Shown piece after piece: positions 1 through 11,835 of a stretch of DNA of 64,000 nucleotides; positions within the stretch are counted from its first letter, which is position 1; the number at the start of each line of letters is the position of its first letter. Made by a program: the position numbers and the translations under genes. The notes below the pieces were generated by a model. That model worked only from the letters and a program-made list of their open reading frames with translations. It was not told the DNA's origin and did no database searches. The DNA lies in the NCBI GenBank assembly GCA_002943765.1, contig PQWQ01000021.1, forward strand, positions 124,001 through 188,000, in the 5' to 3' direction. The stretch is from Psoroptes ovis (lineage: Eukaryota; Arthropoda; Arachnida; Sarcoptiformes; Psoroptidae).

Positions 1-2014
1 TGACGCTGAAAATGAACCTTTAAATTACCTTTGGTCGTGAAGCGGTTACCGCAAACATTACACTTGAAAGGTCGTTCTCCTGTATGTGATCGAATATGGA
101 TTTGCAACGCTGAATCACTGCCGAAAATTTTCCCGCAGAATTTACAACGATGTCGGGTGGCCGGATCTTCTTTACCATCTTTACCTTTGCGGAATGTTAA
201 GATGTCGCTTTGATCGCTTGCCGTTAGGCAGCCATTGAGGAGAAATGACCCTCCAGACATCGTGTTTTGCAGCGCTTGCTCAGTGTGTTTTTGTAGTAAT
301 TCGAGTGTATTAGGCTCGCTATTGAATTTAATCGGGTCCATTTCGCTATCGGTTTGTCCATTGGTTGAATGATTATCATTGGAATTTTGCGAACTGAGTG
401 TTGATCCAATGACCGAAGATGGCGCTAATGGTGGTGGGCTCATCATCGGCGGTAACGGTGCATCTGGATTCGTATCTTTTAGCTCAGTCAATATTGATGA
501 TAGAAGCTTTTTGGTCGTCGATGTGGTCGAAGTCGTCGGTGTCGTTGGTGGCGCTGCGATCGTTTTTGATTCACTATCCCCTTTCAACGGGGACCTCGAA
601 GCGTCCATGTTATCTTTGATGGTACCTTTGCCATCTGGGTTTAGTCTCAATGATTGTGACCGCTCTGGCGTTGCATCCGTTGATGGCTCCTTCTTCGTCG
701 ATGATACTTTGACGCTGCTGGTTGATATGTGGGACTTTGCGGTGGCCGCAAGTGAATTTAATTTGCGGCTCAGCGGCAACGGTTGCGATTGAAGATCATT
801 GTCATCGGCGATCATCGACGCCGATGACCGATGCAACGGCGGCTGATGATCAGTTCGATTGCTTATCAATGATTGTGGCTGTTGCGGTTGCTGCGATGCT
901 GCAGCTGCTGCCGCAGCAGCAGCAAACAGCGAAAATGGTGATGGTGATGGCGCTGGTGATGTATTTGGTTGCAGCTGCTGCTGCTGCTGCTGTGATTGTT
1001 GCTGCAATTGTTGCATCTGTTGCAACATATGAAACAACATCATTTGCTGTGTAAATAGTGCCGCTTGCTGTTGCTGTTGCTGTTGTTGTTCCCTTGCTGT
1101 ATCATTGAACAGTGGCGACAGTGTTTCAAGAAATGTTTGCATATCAGGCATCCCCGTTGCGGCTGCAGTTGATAATGGATTCGATGCAGCAGCTGCGGCA
1201 GCGGCCGCTGCCGCAGCCATCATCATCATTGATTCATTTGGCCATTGCGTACCATTATTACTGTGAACAGGACTCGAAGATCGAATTTGATTACTTGGTG
1301 ATTGATTATCGGTAGGAGTGGCAGCACTGGCCGCAGCGGCAGCTGCGGCTGCTGCCGCTAAACTTTCGATTGCCATTAATTTTTGTAAGTTTTGCTGTTG
1401 CTGTTGGTCAACATCAGCTGATTGCATCGTCGTTGATGATAATGATGATGATGAAGGTGATAATAGATGACTGAATGGATTATTATGTAGAAATGGATTC
1501 AATGATGAATGAGATGATGATGGTAATGTAGGTGGCGCCACCGGCACCGGAGGTGGCGGTGGTGGTGGTGGTGGTGGCGGCAACAAATGATGATGGTGAA
1601 AAAATGGTAAATCATTAGCAACAGTGGTAGTAGTAGTATCATTATTAAGATGCAATGTATCAGTCAGTAGTTGCTTCAAGTCATTACTACAACTGCTACC
1701 ATTATTATTTTCACCGGATTTATTGTTGCTACGTAAAAAATGATTTTCAAACAATAGCCTTGCTGATGATGTTGCGGCAGATGATGATGCGGCTGAAGGT
1801 TTCTTCTTACCACTACCACCATTATTTTTGCACGATTTTTTATGACTAATCAATGCGGCCAACGTTGCATATGTACCGCCACATTTATCGCATAAATTTT
1901 TACCATTCATATGATTCGATTTCATTTTGGTGTTCAAAGAGTTAATGAATTGTAGCTGATGAGGAGGATGATGCTGAGTATGATTTCGATGAGGAGGAGG
2001 AGTATGCGGAGGAA
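1..2014 (-). CDS. sal: spalt/SALL-like transcription factor, exon 3 (3' part, runs off the left edge)
   Basis: This is the long third coding exon of a spalt/SALL-type nuclear zinc-finger factor. The minus-strand frame is open over the whole stretch (codon starts at 2012, 2009 ... 5) and encodes residues 266-935 of the predicted protein. In order I see: a Pro/His-rich start; a C2HC finger at residues 306-326 (Cys306, Cys309, His322, Cys326); a proline run near 415-430; alanine runs near 490 and 540; glutamine runs near 580 and 608, in a Q/M/L-rich stretch like the SALL oligomerisation region; and a C2H2 pair. In the pair, finger 1 has Cys888, Cys891, His904, His908, then linker HTGERPF; finger 2 has Cys916, Cys919, His932, with His936 cut by the edge. 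The finger ending TTKGNLKVHF is characteristic of the SALL double finger. The acceptor is a long pyrimidine tract ending CACAG at 2015, the only nearby AG that keeps phase with exon 2. Known family role: sequence-specific repressor in appendage, trachea, sensory organ and neural patterning. The remaining double fingers and the stop lie outside. Confidence 0.94.
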
Positions 2015-3478
2015 CTGTGCGATGAGGAGGAGGAGGAGGAGTAGAATTAAAGGAAAAAAAATTAAAATTTTTAATTAATCAGACTCATAAGTCGTCGTTT
2101 TAATTAGACGATTAGGTACCATTCATATAAGTAGTTACATTTGAATTCCAAAATTAATCGGATTTCATTTCAATTTTTTGAAAAATTAATTAGATACAAT
2201 CAAATGAATCGTTTTAATTGCACAGATTATGGATGCTCAGAGGTCTCCCTTCAGAGGTGGTGACAAGGGTTTGAATAGCCCCCCGCGTTTGACAGTCAAA
2301 AGTTTTTGGGGAACAAAAAAGCATTGTTTGTGTGGAAATAGTTGAAAATAATTGAAAATTCTTGCGGATGCCTCGAACCTTACTCGGCATCAGCCGAATT
2401 AGAATTGTGTGAAATTTTGTATGTGATCGACTATTTCGACTCCAGCCATAATCTTATGCAAACTTAAATCATTATTTTGACAAATCAAATTTTGACTGTT
2501 TTGATTGTCAAATCTCTTAAATGTTTAACATTTTTTTAAAATCTGAAGATGGATGATGACATTGTTCATTCACAACAATGTAACGATGTTTGTGAATGAT
2601 GTTATTCATTACATTGACAGACGATGACAGGCTTGAAATTTGAATATGAAATGAAAGGGTTATAGATGGAAATTTCTAAATCTCAGAGAAATCTTTCCCA
2701 AGGAATTCATTAAATGACAAAATTAATTAATAAATATATTTTTCGGAGATTAGAGCTTTTAATTATTCCAAATCGAAAATGATTTGAAATAAAAATGAAA
2801 AAGGGTTATTAGTCACATTTCTCAGATGACAGTTACGTCATTTGTGAATGTTTTTTTCTGGATTTTTTTTCCTCATCTTCGTACAACCGAGAACTATGCA
2901 TACGTGTACGTTCAAGTACGTACACTATGAATAATACGATCAAATTAATTAATTTTGCCAATTCATTAATCAATTTGATTAATCTCTTGTTGCTCCCCCT
3001 GCCCGCCTGCCTGCCTACCCACCCCAATCTCAACCTCACTCGCTTATCCCTGGACTCTGGTTGCGTTTGAGTGTGTTTGAATGTTTGTATGTGTGTATGT
3101 GAGCGCCAGTTACTGCATTTATGAATGTGCATGAGTGACGTGTCTTTGGTGGATTCATTAACCCTTTCAACGAGAAAAGTTTTCGAGAAATTTCTCAAAT
3201 TTTTCAAAGATTTTAATCGGGGAAAATTCCTACAACTTTCCCGTTAAGTTTCCTTTGAGAATTTTCTTGGAAACTTTGATAGAAATTAAGCATTCTTAGG
3301 CTGTCATGCATCAATCAATGTGAATTTAATTTTTATTTTTCTGGCCCATTCATAGAATATGTAATTTAAGGAAAATTTCGATTCTGGAAAAGTTTTCGGG
3401 AATTTTCCTCATATTCATTATTCGCCCATTTTTTCCGGAAAATTTCTCTTCGAAATGGCAAAAAAATACTAAATACTA

Positions 3479-3558
3479 TTCTGTCGGAGGAAAAGTTCTG
3501 TCGTATTTTTTGATTGAAATCAATTTAAAAATACGACAGAACTTTTCCTCCGACCTAA
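3479..3558. mobile_element. variant mariner-type miniature inverted-repeat element
   Basis: An 80-bp near-perfect hairpin flanked by TA. The outer arm reads TTCTGTCGGAGG instead of the usual TTAGGTTGTCC, then rejoins the family with AAAAGTTCTG. The variant bases are present in both arms, which pair over about 30 bp. No coding capacity. Confidence 0.7.
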
Positions 3559-5279
3559 TAATTTACATTTATGGATGGGAACCTTTCCATATTCACTCAC
3601 GATGATGAAGAGGATGCGTATTGTAGGGTCTTTGAGGAGCCAAAAAATTATTAATAATCATAATTTCTATATACTCGTGGCGACCTAGAAAAATGTCAGA
3701 GCCAAAATGTTAATTTCGGGAAAAATTCCGAGGAAATTTCTCTGGAAAATTTATTGAATTTTTTTTTCTCGGAAACTTTCTCTCCGGGCTCCTCCAGAAC
3801 ACTCATGTCGGGCAAACGTTTCCATATTTTTCACATTTTTCATCATTTCTTAGATTTAAGAGACCCTCAGAATCGGGATCCGCCCATTTTCCATTTTTCT
3901 GTGTGAAATATGAAAAATGGAAAAAATTGGAGAAAAATTTCCGGGAATTTTCTCTCAGAAAAAAATTATGATTCGATTTTGACGTTCGATTTTGGTTCAT
4001 TCGACCGAAACGAGCAGACTCGTGCCCGATTCTGATTGGCTTGTTGGGCGCCCACGGAGCAGTGGTGGGAGCGTCTGACCTCTTTGCTTACTGCTACTTT
4101 GGCTGTGCTTCTACCTTTCACTAGTGTAAAGTCTGATGGCGGCCAATGAAAAAAATATGTATCACAAAGTGCATATGAATTATGTAATTTTTTTTTGTAC
4201 ATCTACATTGATTCTTGTAAAATAATGAAAAAAAATGAACCTGTACACTTGTAACTGGGCGGGATTTATGAGTGTGTGTGTGGGCACAAGTGAATTAATG
4301 AATGAAAATTTTTTTTACAAAAAAAAAAAAAAAAATTTCGACCAATCAAAAAATTTTTGAATTATGTAAAATTATGAAATATGGCAAATGAAGAGAGTAA
4401 GATTGGCTAAAAAAAAAATAGAGATGACACAAGGAGGAGAAACAAGGAGTACGATGTTTGTACATGTACAATGTAGAGTACACGTACATCGAGGATCGAA
4501 GGCGCTCGACAAGCTCCTTTGTGGCAGAAGTATGCCGGAGCCATATGGGAGACAACCGAGCTGTAGCAGTGTCAATCGATCATTTTTTATGCAAGAATCA
4601 TGTGCTTGAAGAGGCATATTTGCACTCACAGTGGAGAATTTTTCGAGTGTAAAATTATGAATGGCCCTGGTATAGTGCTGGTGGCGGCAGCCCCACCGGG
4701 ATTCGAATCAGAAAATTAGCATCTTCGGTGAATAATAGTTTTAAGCTTTGTTAACCTTCAAATGATGTTAAAATTAAGGATTAACCTTCATTAACCTTCA
4801 AGTTAACCTTCAAGACATATTTTTTCCAAGAAATTTATGGACGAGAATCGATTCGATAAATCTTGGAAATATTTCAGCCAAACGAAAGGGCCATCCACAA
4901 ATGACATTACAAATTTTGTATAATTTTGTCATTTATTATTATGGTATCATATATACCACACACAAAGACACAAAAATAATCCATCCACAAATACAATGAT
5001 TCAATTCAAATCACTAATCTCATATTGAAACAATTTGAAAAATGATGGATTCGGATAAATAACACAAGGATGGCAGCCTCATACACAAACAGAATACTTA
5101 TGCAGACACAAAACCAAAGATGCTTACACACAGATGTGTTCGGTATTGTAACACATTACTACAGATGAATATATGATATTTATGAATGGTTGAATGAATT
5201 GAAGCATTTCATTGAATATATGAATGGCTCATCATCAAAATCATCGTCATATAAACATCATTTCTGGCTCTGTGTGTCT

Positions 5280-5335
5280 TTTTGCCCCTCGTTGGCCCCC
5301 ACCTGCCCCCACCGCTCCCTCCCCCCGCTCTTCAA
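5280..5335 (-). other. G-rich block with quadruplex potential on the sense strand of the gene
   Basis: The plus strand is a cytosine-rich run (CCCCC blocks). The complementary strand, which is the pre-mRNA sense of the spalt-like gene, has runs of 6, 3, 5 and 5 guanines with loops of 1-7 bases. This meets the usual G-quadruplex pattern. Function is unknown. Confidence 0.5.
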
Positions 5336-5356
5336 ACATTACAAATGTTTTCATTA

Positions 5357-5438
5357 TTAGGTTGTCCCATAATTTCTTGCCGTTTTTTTAAATATTTTTT
5401 TCATTCGAAAAATGGCAAGAACTTATGGGACAACCTAA
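5357..5438 (+). mobile_element. mariner-type MITE, sub-family a (T-rich centre)
   Basis: An 82-bp element bounded by TA on both sides. Arms are TTAGGTTGTCCCATAA... and the complement ending CAACCTAA, pairing over about 30 bp around a T-rich centre. The left arm carries AATTTCTTG where most copies have AAGTTCTTG. Confidence 0.88.
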
Positions 5439-5551
5439 TACTTGCAAAATGCAAATAAATGGTACCATTCACATATTCAGTGATTATTATTATTAATGTT
5501 ATTATTATTATGATTATTGAATTGAATAAAAATATGAACTGTGAATATATA

Positions 5552-5632
5552 TTAGGTTGTCCCATAAGTTCTGGCCATTTTTCGAATGAAAAAATAATTA
5601 AAAAAACAACAAGAACTTATGGGACAGCCTAA
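5552..5632 (-). mobile_element. mariner-type MITE, sub-family a
   Basis: An 81-bp TA-flanked hairpin lying only 113 bp from the previous copy. The centre (CGAATGAAAAAAT) is reversed relative to most copies. The right arm ends CAGCCTAA, one change from the consensus. Confidence 0.87.
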
Positions 5633-6196
5633 TATTTTTGTCAGTTCAATTTTCCATATTTTTTTCTATGGATTTTTTACAATACATTGTTGGTACTGGA
5701 TATTTATGAATGGCTACATGTTTCACTGTATTTATGAATGTTTTTTTTTCGCTTTGAGTGAACATATTATTCATAATGCATTAATGTAATAAAATGTACA
5801 AATAAATGTCCGAAATAATAATGTAAAAATGAAAAGTTTTTAATATTCTTATTATTTGAATATTCAGTAATTTTTCAATGATAATAATAATAAATATTTA
5901 CACATGAATGAATGAATATATTCAGTAAATGTGTCACTGAATATTTGAATGTGTCACTGCATGTATATGAATTTAATATGTGCATCATTCATTCATTCAT
6001 CATTCATACAGAGGTTATATGAATATTTTGCGAAAATATATTGGTGCCAAAGTGCATATTTTTTTTTTTTGTCAAATTTTTTTTGGACATTTTTGTTTGA
6101 CAAATTGCCCCGAATTCATTCGAATCAATCTTGCTACAGTGTAATGCTGAAAAGTAGCTGGTATTCAAGAATGATTTTTTTTTTGGGCAAGAAATA

Positions 6197-6276
6197 TTAG
6201 GTTGTCCGAAAAGTTCTTTCCGCTTTATCGATAGAGTTGCTCATGAAAGTCGGCCAGAACTTTCCGGACAGCCAAA
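6197..6276 (+). mobile_element. mariner-type MITE, sub-family c (GAGTTGC centre)
   Basis: An 80-bp TA-flanked copy with arms TTAGGTTGTCCGAAAAG and CCGGACAGCCAAA. The centre contains ATAGAGTTGCTCATGAAA, the diagnostic asymmetric core of sub-family c. Confidence 0.85.
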
Positions 6277-6986
6277 TATTTTCGGAATTTTTTTTCCGAG
6301 AAATATTCTCGAATGAAATTTTTTCCCGAAAACTTTCCCCGAAATAAGAAAGCTCTTCAAACCTTTTAAATTCGAAGCTTTTGAATTCAATTCCATTCAT
6401 CATCATCAAATTCATCATTTTGGCCATAATTCATTCGATTCGAATCATTAAATTTTCTAATTTTATCAAATTAGAATTTTGTAATTAATTTTCTGAGGAG
6501 ATAAAAATATTCAAGAAAATTAATGAATTTCCAGCAACTTTCTGCCACAAATCATCATTCATAAATACAGTAAACAGATACAGTAACAAAGAATTGATGT
6601 CTAAAAATAAATCAAAGAAATCAAAGGTTATACATAAATAGAGCATCCGATGACCCTTGCTATCTTCAGAAAACAATGCTTATTCATTCTTTTTTTTTTG
6701 CCGAAAATTTTCTTGCCAAAAAATTTCCAGAAACATTTCTCTGGCTACCGAGTCCAAAAATATCGATTTTTTCTCGTTGAGAAACTTCCCCGAAAAAGGT
6801 CAGTGAATTTTTCGAAAAATTAATTATTTAAAATAAAATTGATTTCTGGAAAGTTTCTCATTTTTGAATTAGACAAAAATTTTAATGATCAATTGTATCA
6901 ATAAATATTCATTCATTAATTGATTGATACAATTTATAATTAAATACTAATCATATATGAATAAATAAATAAATGATGCCTACATA

Positions 6987-7067
6987 TTAGGTTGTCCTAA
7001 AAGTTTTTGCCGGTTATATCGTAGGGAAATGATAAGAAAATTGGCAAGAACTTATCGGACAACCTAA
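6987..7067 (-). mobile_element. mariner-type MITE, sub-family b (TATCGTA centre)
   Basis: An 81-bp TA-flanked copy. The centre reads TTATATCGTAGG, the reverse of the TACGATATAA core seen in other sub-family b copies. The outer ends TTAGGTTGTCC/GGACAACCTAA are intact. Confidence 0.87.
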
Positions 7068-7198
7068 TAATAATAATGAATGGTAAATAAATGAATAAAT
7101 TTCAATGAACTCGCTTAATGAATAGATCACGAATTTGAATTAATGGAATTAATGAAATTATAATCATTAGTGTAGCCAACTAATGGTCATGACTTTCT

Positions 7199-7356
7199 TC
7201 CAAAAACATTCAAAAATCGTCATCGAAACTGTCACTCGAATCAATTATAACTATGTACAACAGTTAAATACTGCCCGAGTCACAATCGGGCTGAGCAAGA
7301 TCAAAGCAAAAAATAATTGAACGTCACCATGACGGTCAGTGACAGTAGTGGGGTGG
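7199..7356. mobile_element. unrecognised ~165-bp repeat with internal hairpin, copy 1
   Basis: Shares with copies at 36494, 49235 and 55236 the core hairpin GCCCGAGT...TCGGGCTGAGC, an upstream GACAG/ACTGTC word, and a right end GACAGTAGTGGGGTGG. Stem bases differ from the other copies but still pair. The left boundary is approximate. Confidence 0.5.
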
Positions 7357-7486
7357 ATTTTTTCCAGAAAATTTCTGAAATTTTCTGGAAATTTTTTCTC
7401 AAAAAAAATTTTCAGAAAATTGAAAAATTCAAAAACATCATAATTATCCATTTGATTGATATCGAAAAATGATGATTAATGATTAA

Positions 7487-7526
7487 TGAATGTATAGCCT
7501 CTTACATGAATGTATAGCCTCTAACA
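7487..7526 (+). repeat. 20-bp tandem duplication
   Basis: Two head-to-tail copies of TGAATGTATAGCCTCTTACA, the second with one change (CTAACA). Confidence 0.8.
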
Positions 7527-7683
7527 TTCATAAGCCTTATATCCTTGATGATCAAAATAAATGATTGATTGTTTATTCATTTTAAAATGTTTGATTGATT
7601 TGAAATTTGAATTGTTTGTTTGTTTTGTTTATTTACAAAATTAAATCAAAGAAAATAATTCATTTTTAATCGATATATGATTA

Positions 7684-7750
7684 TACAGATACAGTAGCAG
7701 TGTATACAGAGTAACAGTGGATACAGAGTAACAATGGACACAGTAGCAGG
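7684..7750. repeat. short tandem repeat of ACAGAGTAACAGTGGAT type
   Basis: Three to four imperfect units of about 17-20 bp built from ACAGTAGCAGTG / ACAGAGTAACAGTGG / ACAGAGTAACAATGG. Confidence 0.6.
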
Positions 7751-8176
7751 TCCCATACACATATTCAATGGTCTAATTTTTTTCTTGTAGAAATTCATTG
7801 AATACCTGTGTAATTATTGTTTTGTTTGCTTGTTTGTTTACCTGTATAATCATTATTATTATTATCAATCGATTAATAATCAAATCAATCGTTGATTATT
7901 GTTTATAAATTTGATTAGGAGGTCAACAAACAATCAACCATTGATCATCAAAGGTTCTTACCTTCATCATCATCATTATCAATGGTGAGATACAATAATG
8001 AAATTGGACAAAAACAAACAAAAACAAACAATGGAATGACAATAACATGCGTAACAAGGATGCTCGAAAACTTAAGGTATTAGATTTTCGACAGGGTATC
8101 AACCACTGATTTTGAATGTTTGAGGTTTTTTTATGAGGATTCAGGCGAATGTATGAGGTACAGGGGCCTGAAGTTA

Positions 8177-8257
8177 TTAGGCTGTCCGGAAATTTTTTGC
8201 CGATTTTCCAATCGATTTTCTACGATATAACCGGCAAAAACTTTACGGACAACCTAA
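8177..8257 (+). mobile_element. mariner-type MITE, sub-family b
   Basis: An 81-bp TA-flanked copy with arms TTAGGCTGTCCGG and GGACAACCTAA. The centre contains TCTACGATATAACCGG. The two arms have drifted apart more than in most copies. Confidence 0.83.
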
Positions 8258-8646
8258 TACAAAGACCGATTCCTGACCATTCAGGCAGGCTTATAGTTTG
8301 GAGGAATTTAGGCTTAATTCAGGTTAAACATGGTTGACAACCTCTGAATCGATCGACCTCAGGAACCACAAACATCTTTATCTCTTAATGTTTATACGTA
8401 ATAAGTACACCAATATTAATAATGATAATCAATGGTGTATCACCATTATCTCTCTCAAAAACAACATCATTAACCATCATTGATGACCATTGATAATGAT
8501 GATAGTATAAGGTTGTTTGGCAATGTTTGTATTATCAATTGATAATATGGTCATCATCATTATTATTAACATGGAATCTTATTTATTTATTTTTGAATAC
8601 AATATCATTATTAATCATTGATGATGATGATGATGATTACCAATAA

Positions 8647-8677
8647 TAATACAGTGGCTACAGTAGCCACTGTATTA
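8647..8677. repeat. 31-bp perfect palindrome
   Basis: Two 15-bp arms, TAATACAGTGGCTAC and its exact complement, around a single A. It is surrounded by AT-rich trinucleotide sequence. It does not match the mariner-type or hAT-type ends beyond CAGTGG. Confidence 0.85.
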
Positions 8678-9193
8678 CGAAAAGTAATTTTGGCCAAACA
8701 GAAAAATGGATGAAAATAGACATAAATATCTTCGAGAAGTACATCATCCATTTTCATCTTGTCTTGTCTTGTTATTTCACAGGTATAAATTATAAACTTA
8801 TTAATAATTTCGGGGCCAATTGTTTCAATAGTTGAAATGTATATGTAATTTCATACATATTTTACCGAATATTTTGGAAAATTGGCCAAAAAATAGGCAA
8901 AAATGGCCATTTTGCCGCGGCTTATCCTCGAGAACAAAAAAATTTCAAAAAATGGAAGCGAAATTACTATCTATACGAATTGTATGTACGTTGTTCATTA
9001 TCATTACGATGATGATAATAATGATGATTACATAATATTGATTGAAAAATAAATAAAATAAAATGAATTGAAATGAATTGAATTGAAAGCAAAGTAAATA
9101 AAACAAACAAACAAACAAAAAAACATTCGAAAAAAATATTAATGATTATTATTATCATTACAATTGGAAATTGTTATTGTTGTAACGATAATA

Positions 9194-9273
9194 TTAGGTT
9201 GTCCCATAAGTTCTTGCCGATTTTCCAATGATTTTTTACGATATAATCGGCAAGAACTTATGGGACAACCTAA
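9194..9273 (+). mobile_element. mariner-type MITE, sub-family b
   Basis: An 80-bp TA-flanked copy, close to consensus. Both arms carry CCCATAAGTTCTTGCCGAT or its complement, with TTTTTTACGATATAATCGG in the centre-right. Confidence 0.9.
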
Positions 9274-9506
9274 TAATAATGCTACTAATGATAATGTATC
9301 GAATGTTCGTATTTTAGATTTTTGATTAGTTTTTTTTCTTAATTCATCTACAGCTATTCATTCATTTCATTGTTTCTTGTGTTGTTCTTGTTGTTCTTAT
9401 TGGTCTTATTATTATTATTATCATCATCATCAGCATTATTATCATTATCATTCATTTTGGCAACTGTACTACTTCTGTATATTAGTTATCATTATTGTTT
9501 CATTAT

Positions 9507-9598
9507 TACAAAAACTTTTCGGACACCCTCGAAAATATCAAGCGGTAATTATTTCGGTTGATTATTGAAATAATTTAGGCTGTCCGAAAAGTAATGTC
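9507..9598. mobile_element. two outward-facing, degraded mariner-type ends
   Basis: A right-type end (AAAACTTTTCGGACACCC) is followed about 50 bp later by a left-type end (TTTAGGCTGTCCGAAAAGT). The matching outer partners cannot be found, so these look like halves of two decayed copies. Confidence 0.4.
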
Positions 9599-10924
9599 TG
9601 AATGAAATTTTTTTAATGTAAAAAACTGTTGATCAATATTTATTCAATGTTTTGAACATTAACTTATGATGATGATCATATAATTATGTAAATTCGAAAA
9701 AAAATGAATTTTTCATCAATGAGGTTTGCTTAATTCTATGGATACAAATGATAACAGTAACGATATTTGTGGATTTTTTTCAATGAAAAATTAATGCAAA
9801 AAAACAAATGGCCAGATCCTAATGATGACCACCACCACCACCACCAGGGCCAACACCAATCAACATGAAAAACTAATCAAAAATTATTGCAATTTTTACA
9901 AAATTCGTACCCTAAAACCCTAGAAAATCAAAGTTAATCTCCCAGAATCCAATGACAATAAACATGTCAAAAGAAATTATTCAGGGGTTTTCGACTGCGG
10001 TACTTGGTCAACAGAATATTTCAAGAGGTCCAAAGTAGCCCAAAGGGTACCAGAGAATCTTGATTCATCTTCGGGACCCTGAAAATTTATGATTGAATCA
10101 TTATGGACGAGGGCAAAGAGTAATCCACAAAATACGTACAAAACTAATGAATAATAAAAACCCTGAAATTCAAGGACCCTAAACCAACCGAACCGAACCT
10201 ACCCCCACCCTCTTCTGAAATATAGTTATAACCTTAGCCATAATTCAATTCTTTTGTTTTATTCCATTTTTTGTTAATGGAATTTTTTGGTTCATTGAAC
10301 CAAAATGGAATGAGATTCATTTTTATAATGAGATGTTATGAATGAATGAATGGGCCATTCATATATGTCGTTATTATTATTAGATACATAAATTATATTC
10401 GAAATTACTTCGACAGAAGCAACCAAAGACACAGAGAAATGGTTTTTGGAAAAATGGCAAAAAATATTTCAGTCTAAATCCGTTAATCTTCGCAGCCAAA
10501 AATTTGGAAAAATTCATAAATTCTGTATTTTTTTCAGTCCCATTCACAAATATTGTTATTACAACATATATGAATGGGGGGCCGAAAAACAAAAAAAAAT
10601 CATAAAATTTTTATTTTTGAATTTTTCGAGTTATTGTTTTTCACCATCAATGATAAATTATTACCATGGATTAATACCTTATGCTATTTATGAATAGGTT
10701 TCAATGAATGAATGGGTATGTTTATTATTATGGAGAATGGGCCATTCATAAATACGCAAGAAAAAAATTTATGGATTTTTTTGGTAACATTGTTTATGAA
10801 TGGTTCATGAATGGTTGAGAGAAACTTTCCGAGAAATTTATGGAAAATTCCCGAGAAAATTTATGGGAATCGATAAAAATTTATGGAAAGATTTCGCGCC
10901 TTAAATCGACTTGAAGTCACTTAC

Positions 10925-11323
10925 CGTTATTTTGATTGTTTTTTAATTGTGAATTATGACAATTCAATGACGGCTGCAATAATCGATGATTGTCGTTGTC
11001 GTAATCGTTGTTTAATGGTGGCCGTAATTGTGTATGCGATCGATGATCGATGATATCATCAATCTTCAATGTCAATGATTGTTCAATTTCGGATCGATCA
11101 TCACGATCCAAGCGGTGATCAGCGGCAATGTTTTCATTTGCGGTCAATATCATTGATTGTGTGGTCGATGATTGATGATGACCATTGAGTTGCTTTTGCG
11201 GCTGGAAGAAGGTTGGCGATATTCTTGTTGTGGATAGTTCTTGCGGTTGTGGCTTGTTGCCTCGAGGCAATTGGCCATTGGCGATCAGCGATGATGGTGG
11301 TGATTTGTTTCGGCAATTTTCGT
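10925..11323 (-). CDS. sal: spalt/SALL-like transcription factor, exon 2
   Basis: This 399-bp middle exon encodes most of residues 132-265. The acceptor is CATTTAG at 11324, preceded by a T-rich run. The donor is G|GTAAGTGA at 10924, a near-ideal site. The incoming split codon G+AC gives Asp132 and the outgoing split codon G+TT gives Val265, so it fits exactly between exon 1 and exon 3. The product is hydrophilic and low in complexity, rich in Asn, Asp, Gln, His and Ser, with no recognisable fold; such linkers are usual between the SALL N-terminal motif and the fingers. The open frame extends only a few codons past each splice site, which fits a genuine exon of this size. The weak point is the lack of a conserved domain. 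Support comes from phase, splice signals and composition. Confidence 0.8.
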
Positions 11324-11450
11324 CTAAATGAATTGAAAACAATTATCATTTTTCTAATCGAAAAATTTGTTTATTTTGTAAATGCTTCGAGTTTTAAGGG
11401 TTAAAGTTTTCCATATGTTTTTTCTATGGAAAAATATGTTTGGTTCTTAC

Positions 11451-11470
11451 GGATAAGCCGCAGCTTATCT
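11451..11470. repeat. GGATAAGCCGC palindrome, diverged copy
   Basis: GGATAAGCCGCAGCTTATCT followed by ATGATAACC. It matches the longer palindrome at 12639 and 58791 with three substitutions. Confidence 0.6.
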
Positions 11471-11748
11471 ATGATAACCAATAAAAGCATCATAGAAATG
11501 TGATGGATTTTCATGTATATGATGAATGAAATAAACGTTTTAAAACACACGAATTTGTATGTCATGTTTTGAAATTATGAATCATTGGCTATGTTTGTTT
11601 ATGTTTTCTCAACTTGAAATAAAAAGAGAATCATGTCATTTGTGAATGATGTGATTTTTGAAAAAATGTTTTTCTTTGTTTTGTTTTTTAAAAATTTTTA
11701 AACTATGAATATTTTTCGCCGTCTTTTTAATCATCACATGTGTTATTC

Positions 11749-11828
11749 ACAGGTTGTCCGAAAAGTTTTGGCCGATTTTAATGAGCAAATCTATGATGAA
11801 ATCGGAAAAAATTTTCCGAGCAATCTAA
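11749..11828. mobile_element. mariner-type MITE, diverged, first of a tandem pair
   Basis: Left end CACAGGTTGTCCGAAAAGTT, right end TTTTCCGAGCAATCTAA followed by TA. The arms still pair over about 20 bp. Confidence 0.65.
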
Positions 11829-11835
11829 TATATTC

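Larger units (their letters stand above)
2015..10924 (-). other. intron 2 of the spalt-like gene (8.9 kb)
   Basis: The intron is bounded by a perfect donor (G|GTAAGT at 10924) and a pyrimidine-rich CACAG acceptor at 2015. It joins a codon split after its first base (G + TT = Val265). It holds seven mariner-type hairpin elements, one copy of the unrecognised 165-bp element, a G-rich (minus-strand) block at 5280-5335, a 31-bp perfect palindrome at 8647, and scattered GGGAAATTTTCC-like and CATTCATAAAT-type words. No nested gene is supported: open frames are under about 125 codons and low in complexity. Confidence 0.85.

Noticed and set aside
379..792. 137-codon plus-strand open frame and other plus-strand frames over 1-2000
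   Set aside because: They lie antisense to the spalt-like exon and reflect its biased composition; the minus-strand frame carries the conserved zinc fingers.
1923..1990. Alternative exon 3 acceptors ACTCAG and CATCAG
   Set aside because: Both would shift the frame relative to exon 2; only CACAG at 2015 keeps it.
4655..4735. tRNA-like box B (GGGATTCGAATCAG) after a box-A-like TGGTATAGTGC
   Set aside because: The two boxes are too close together, and no acceptor or anticodon stems can be drawn. At most a decayed fragment.
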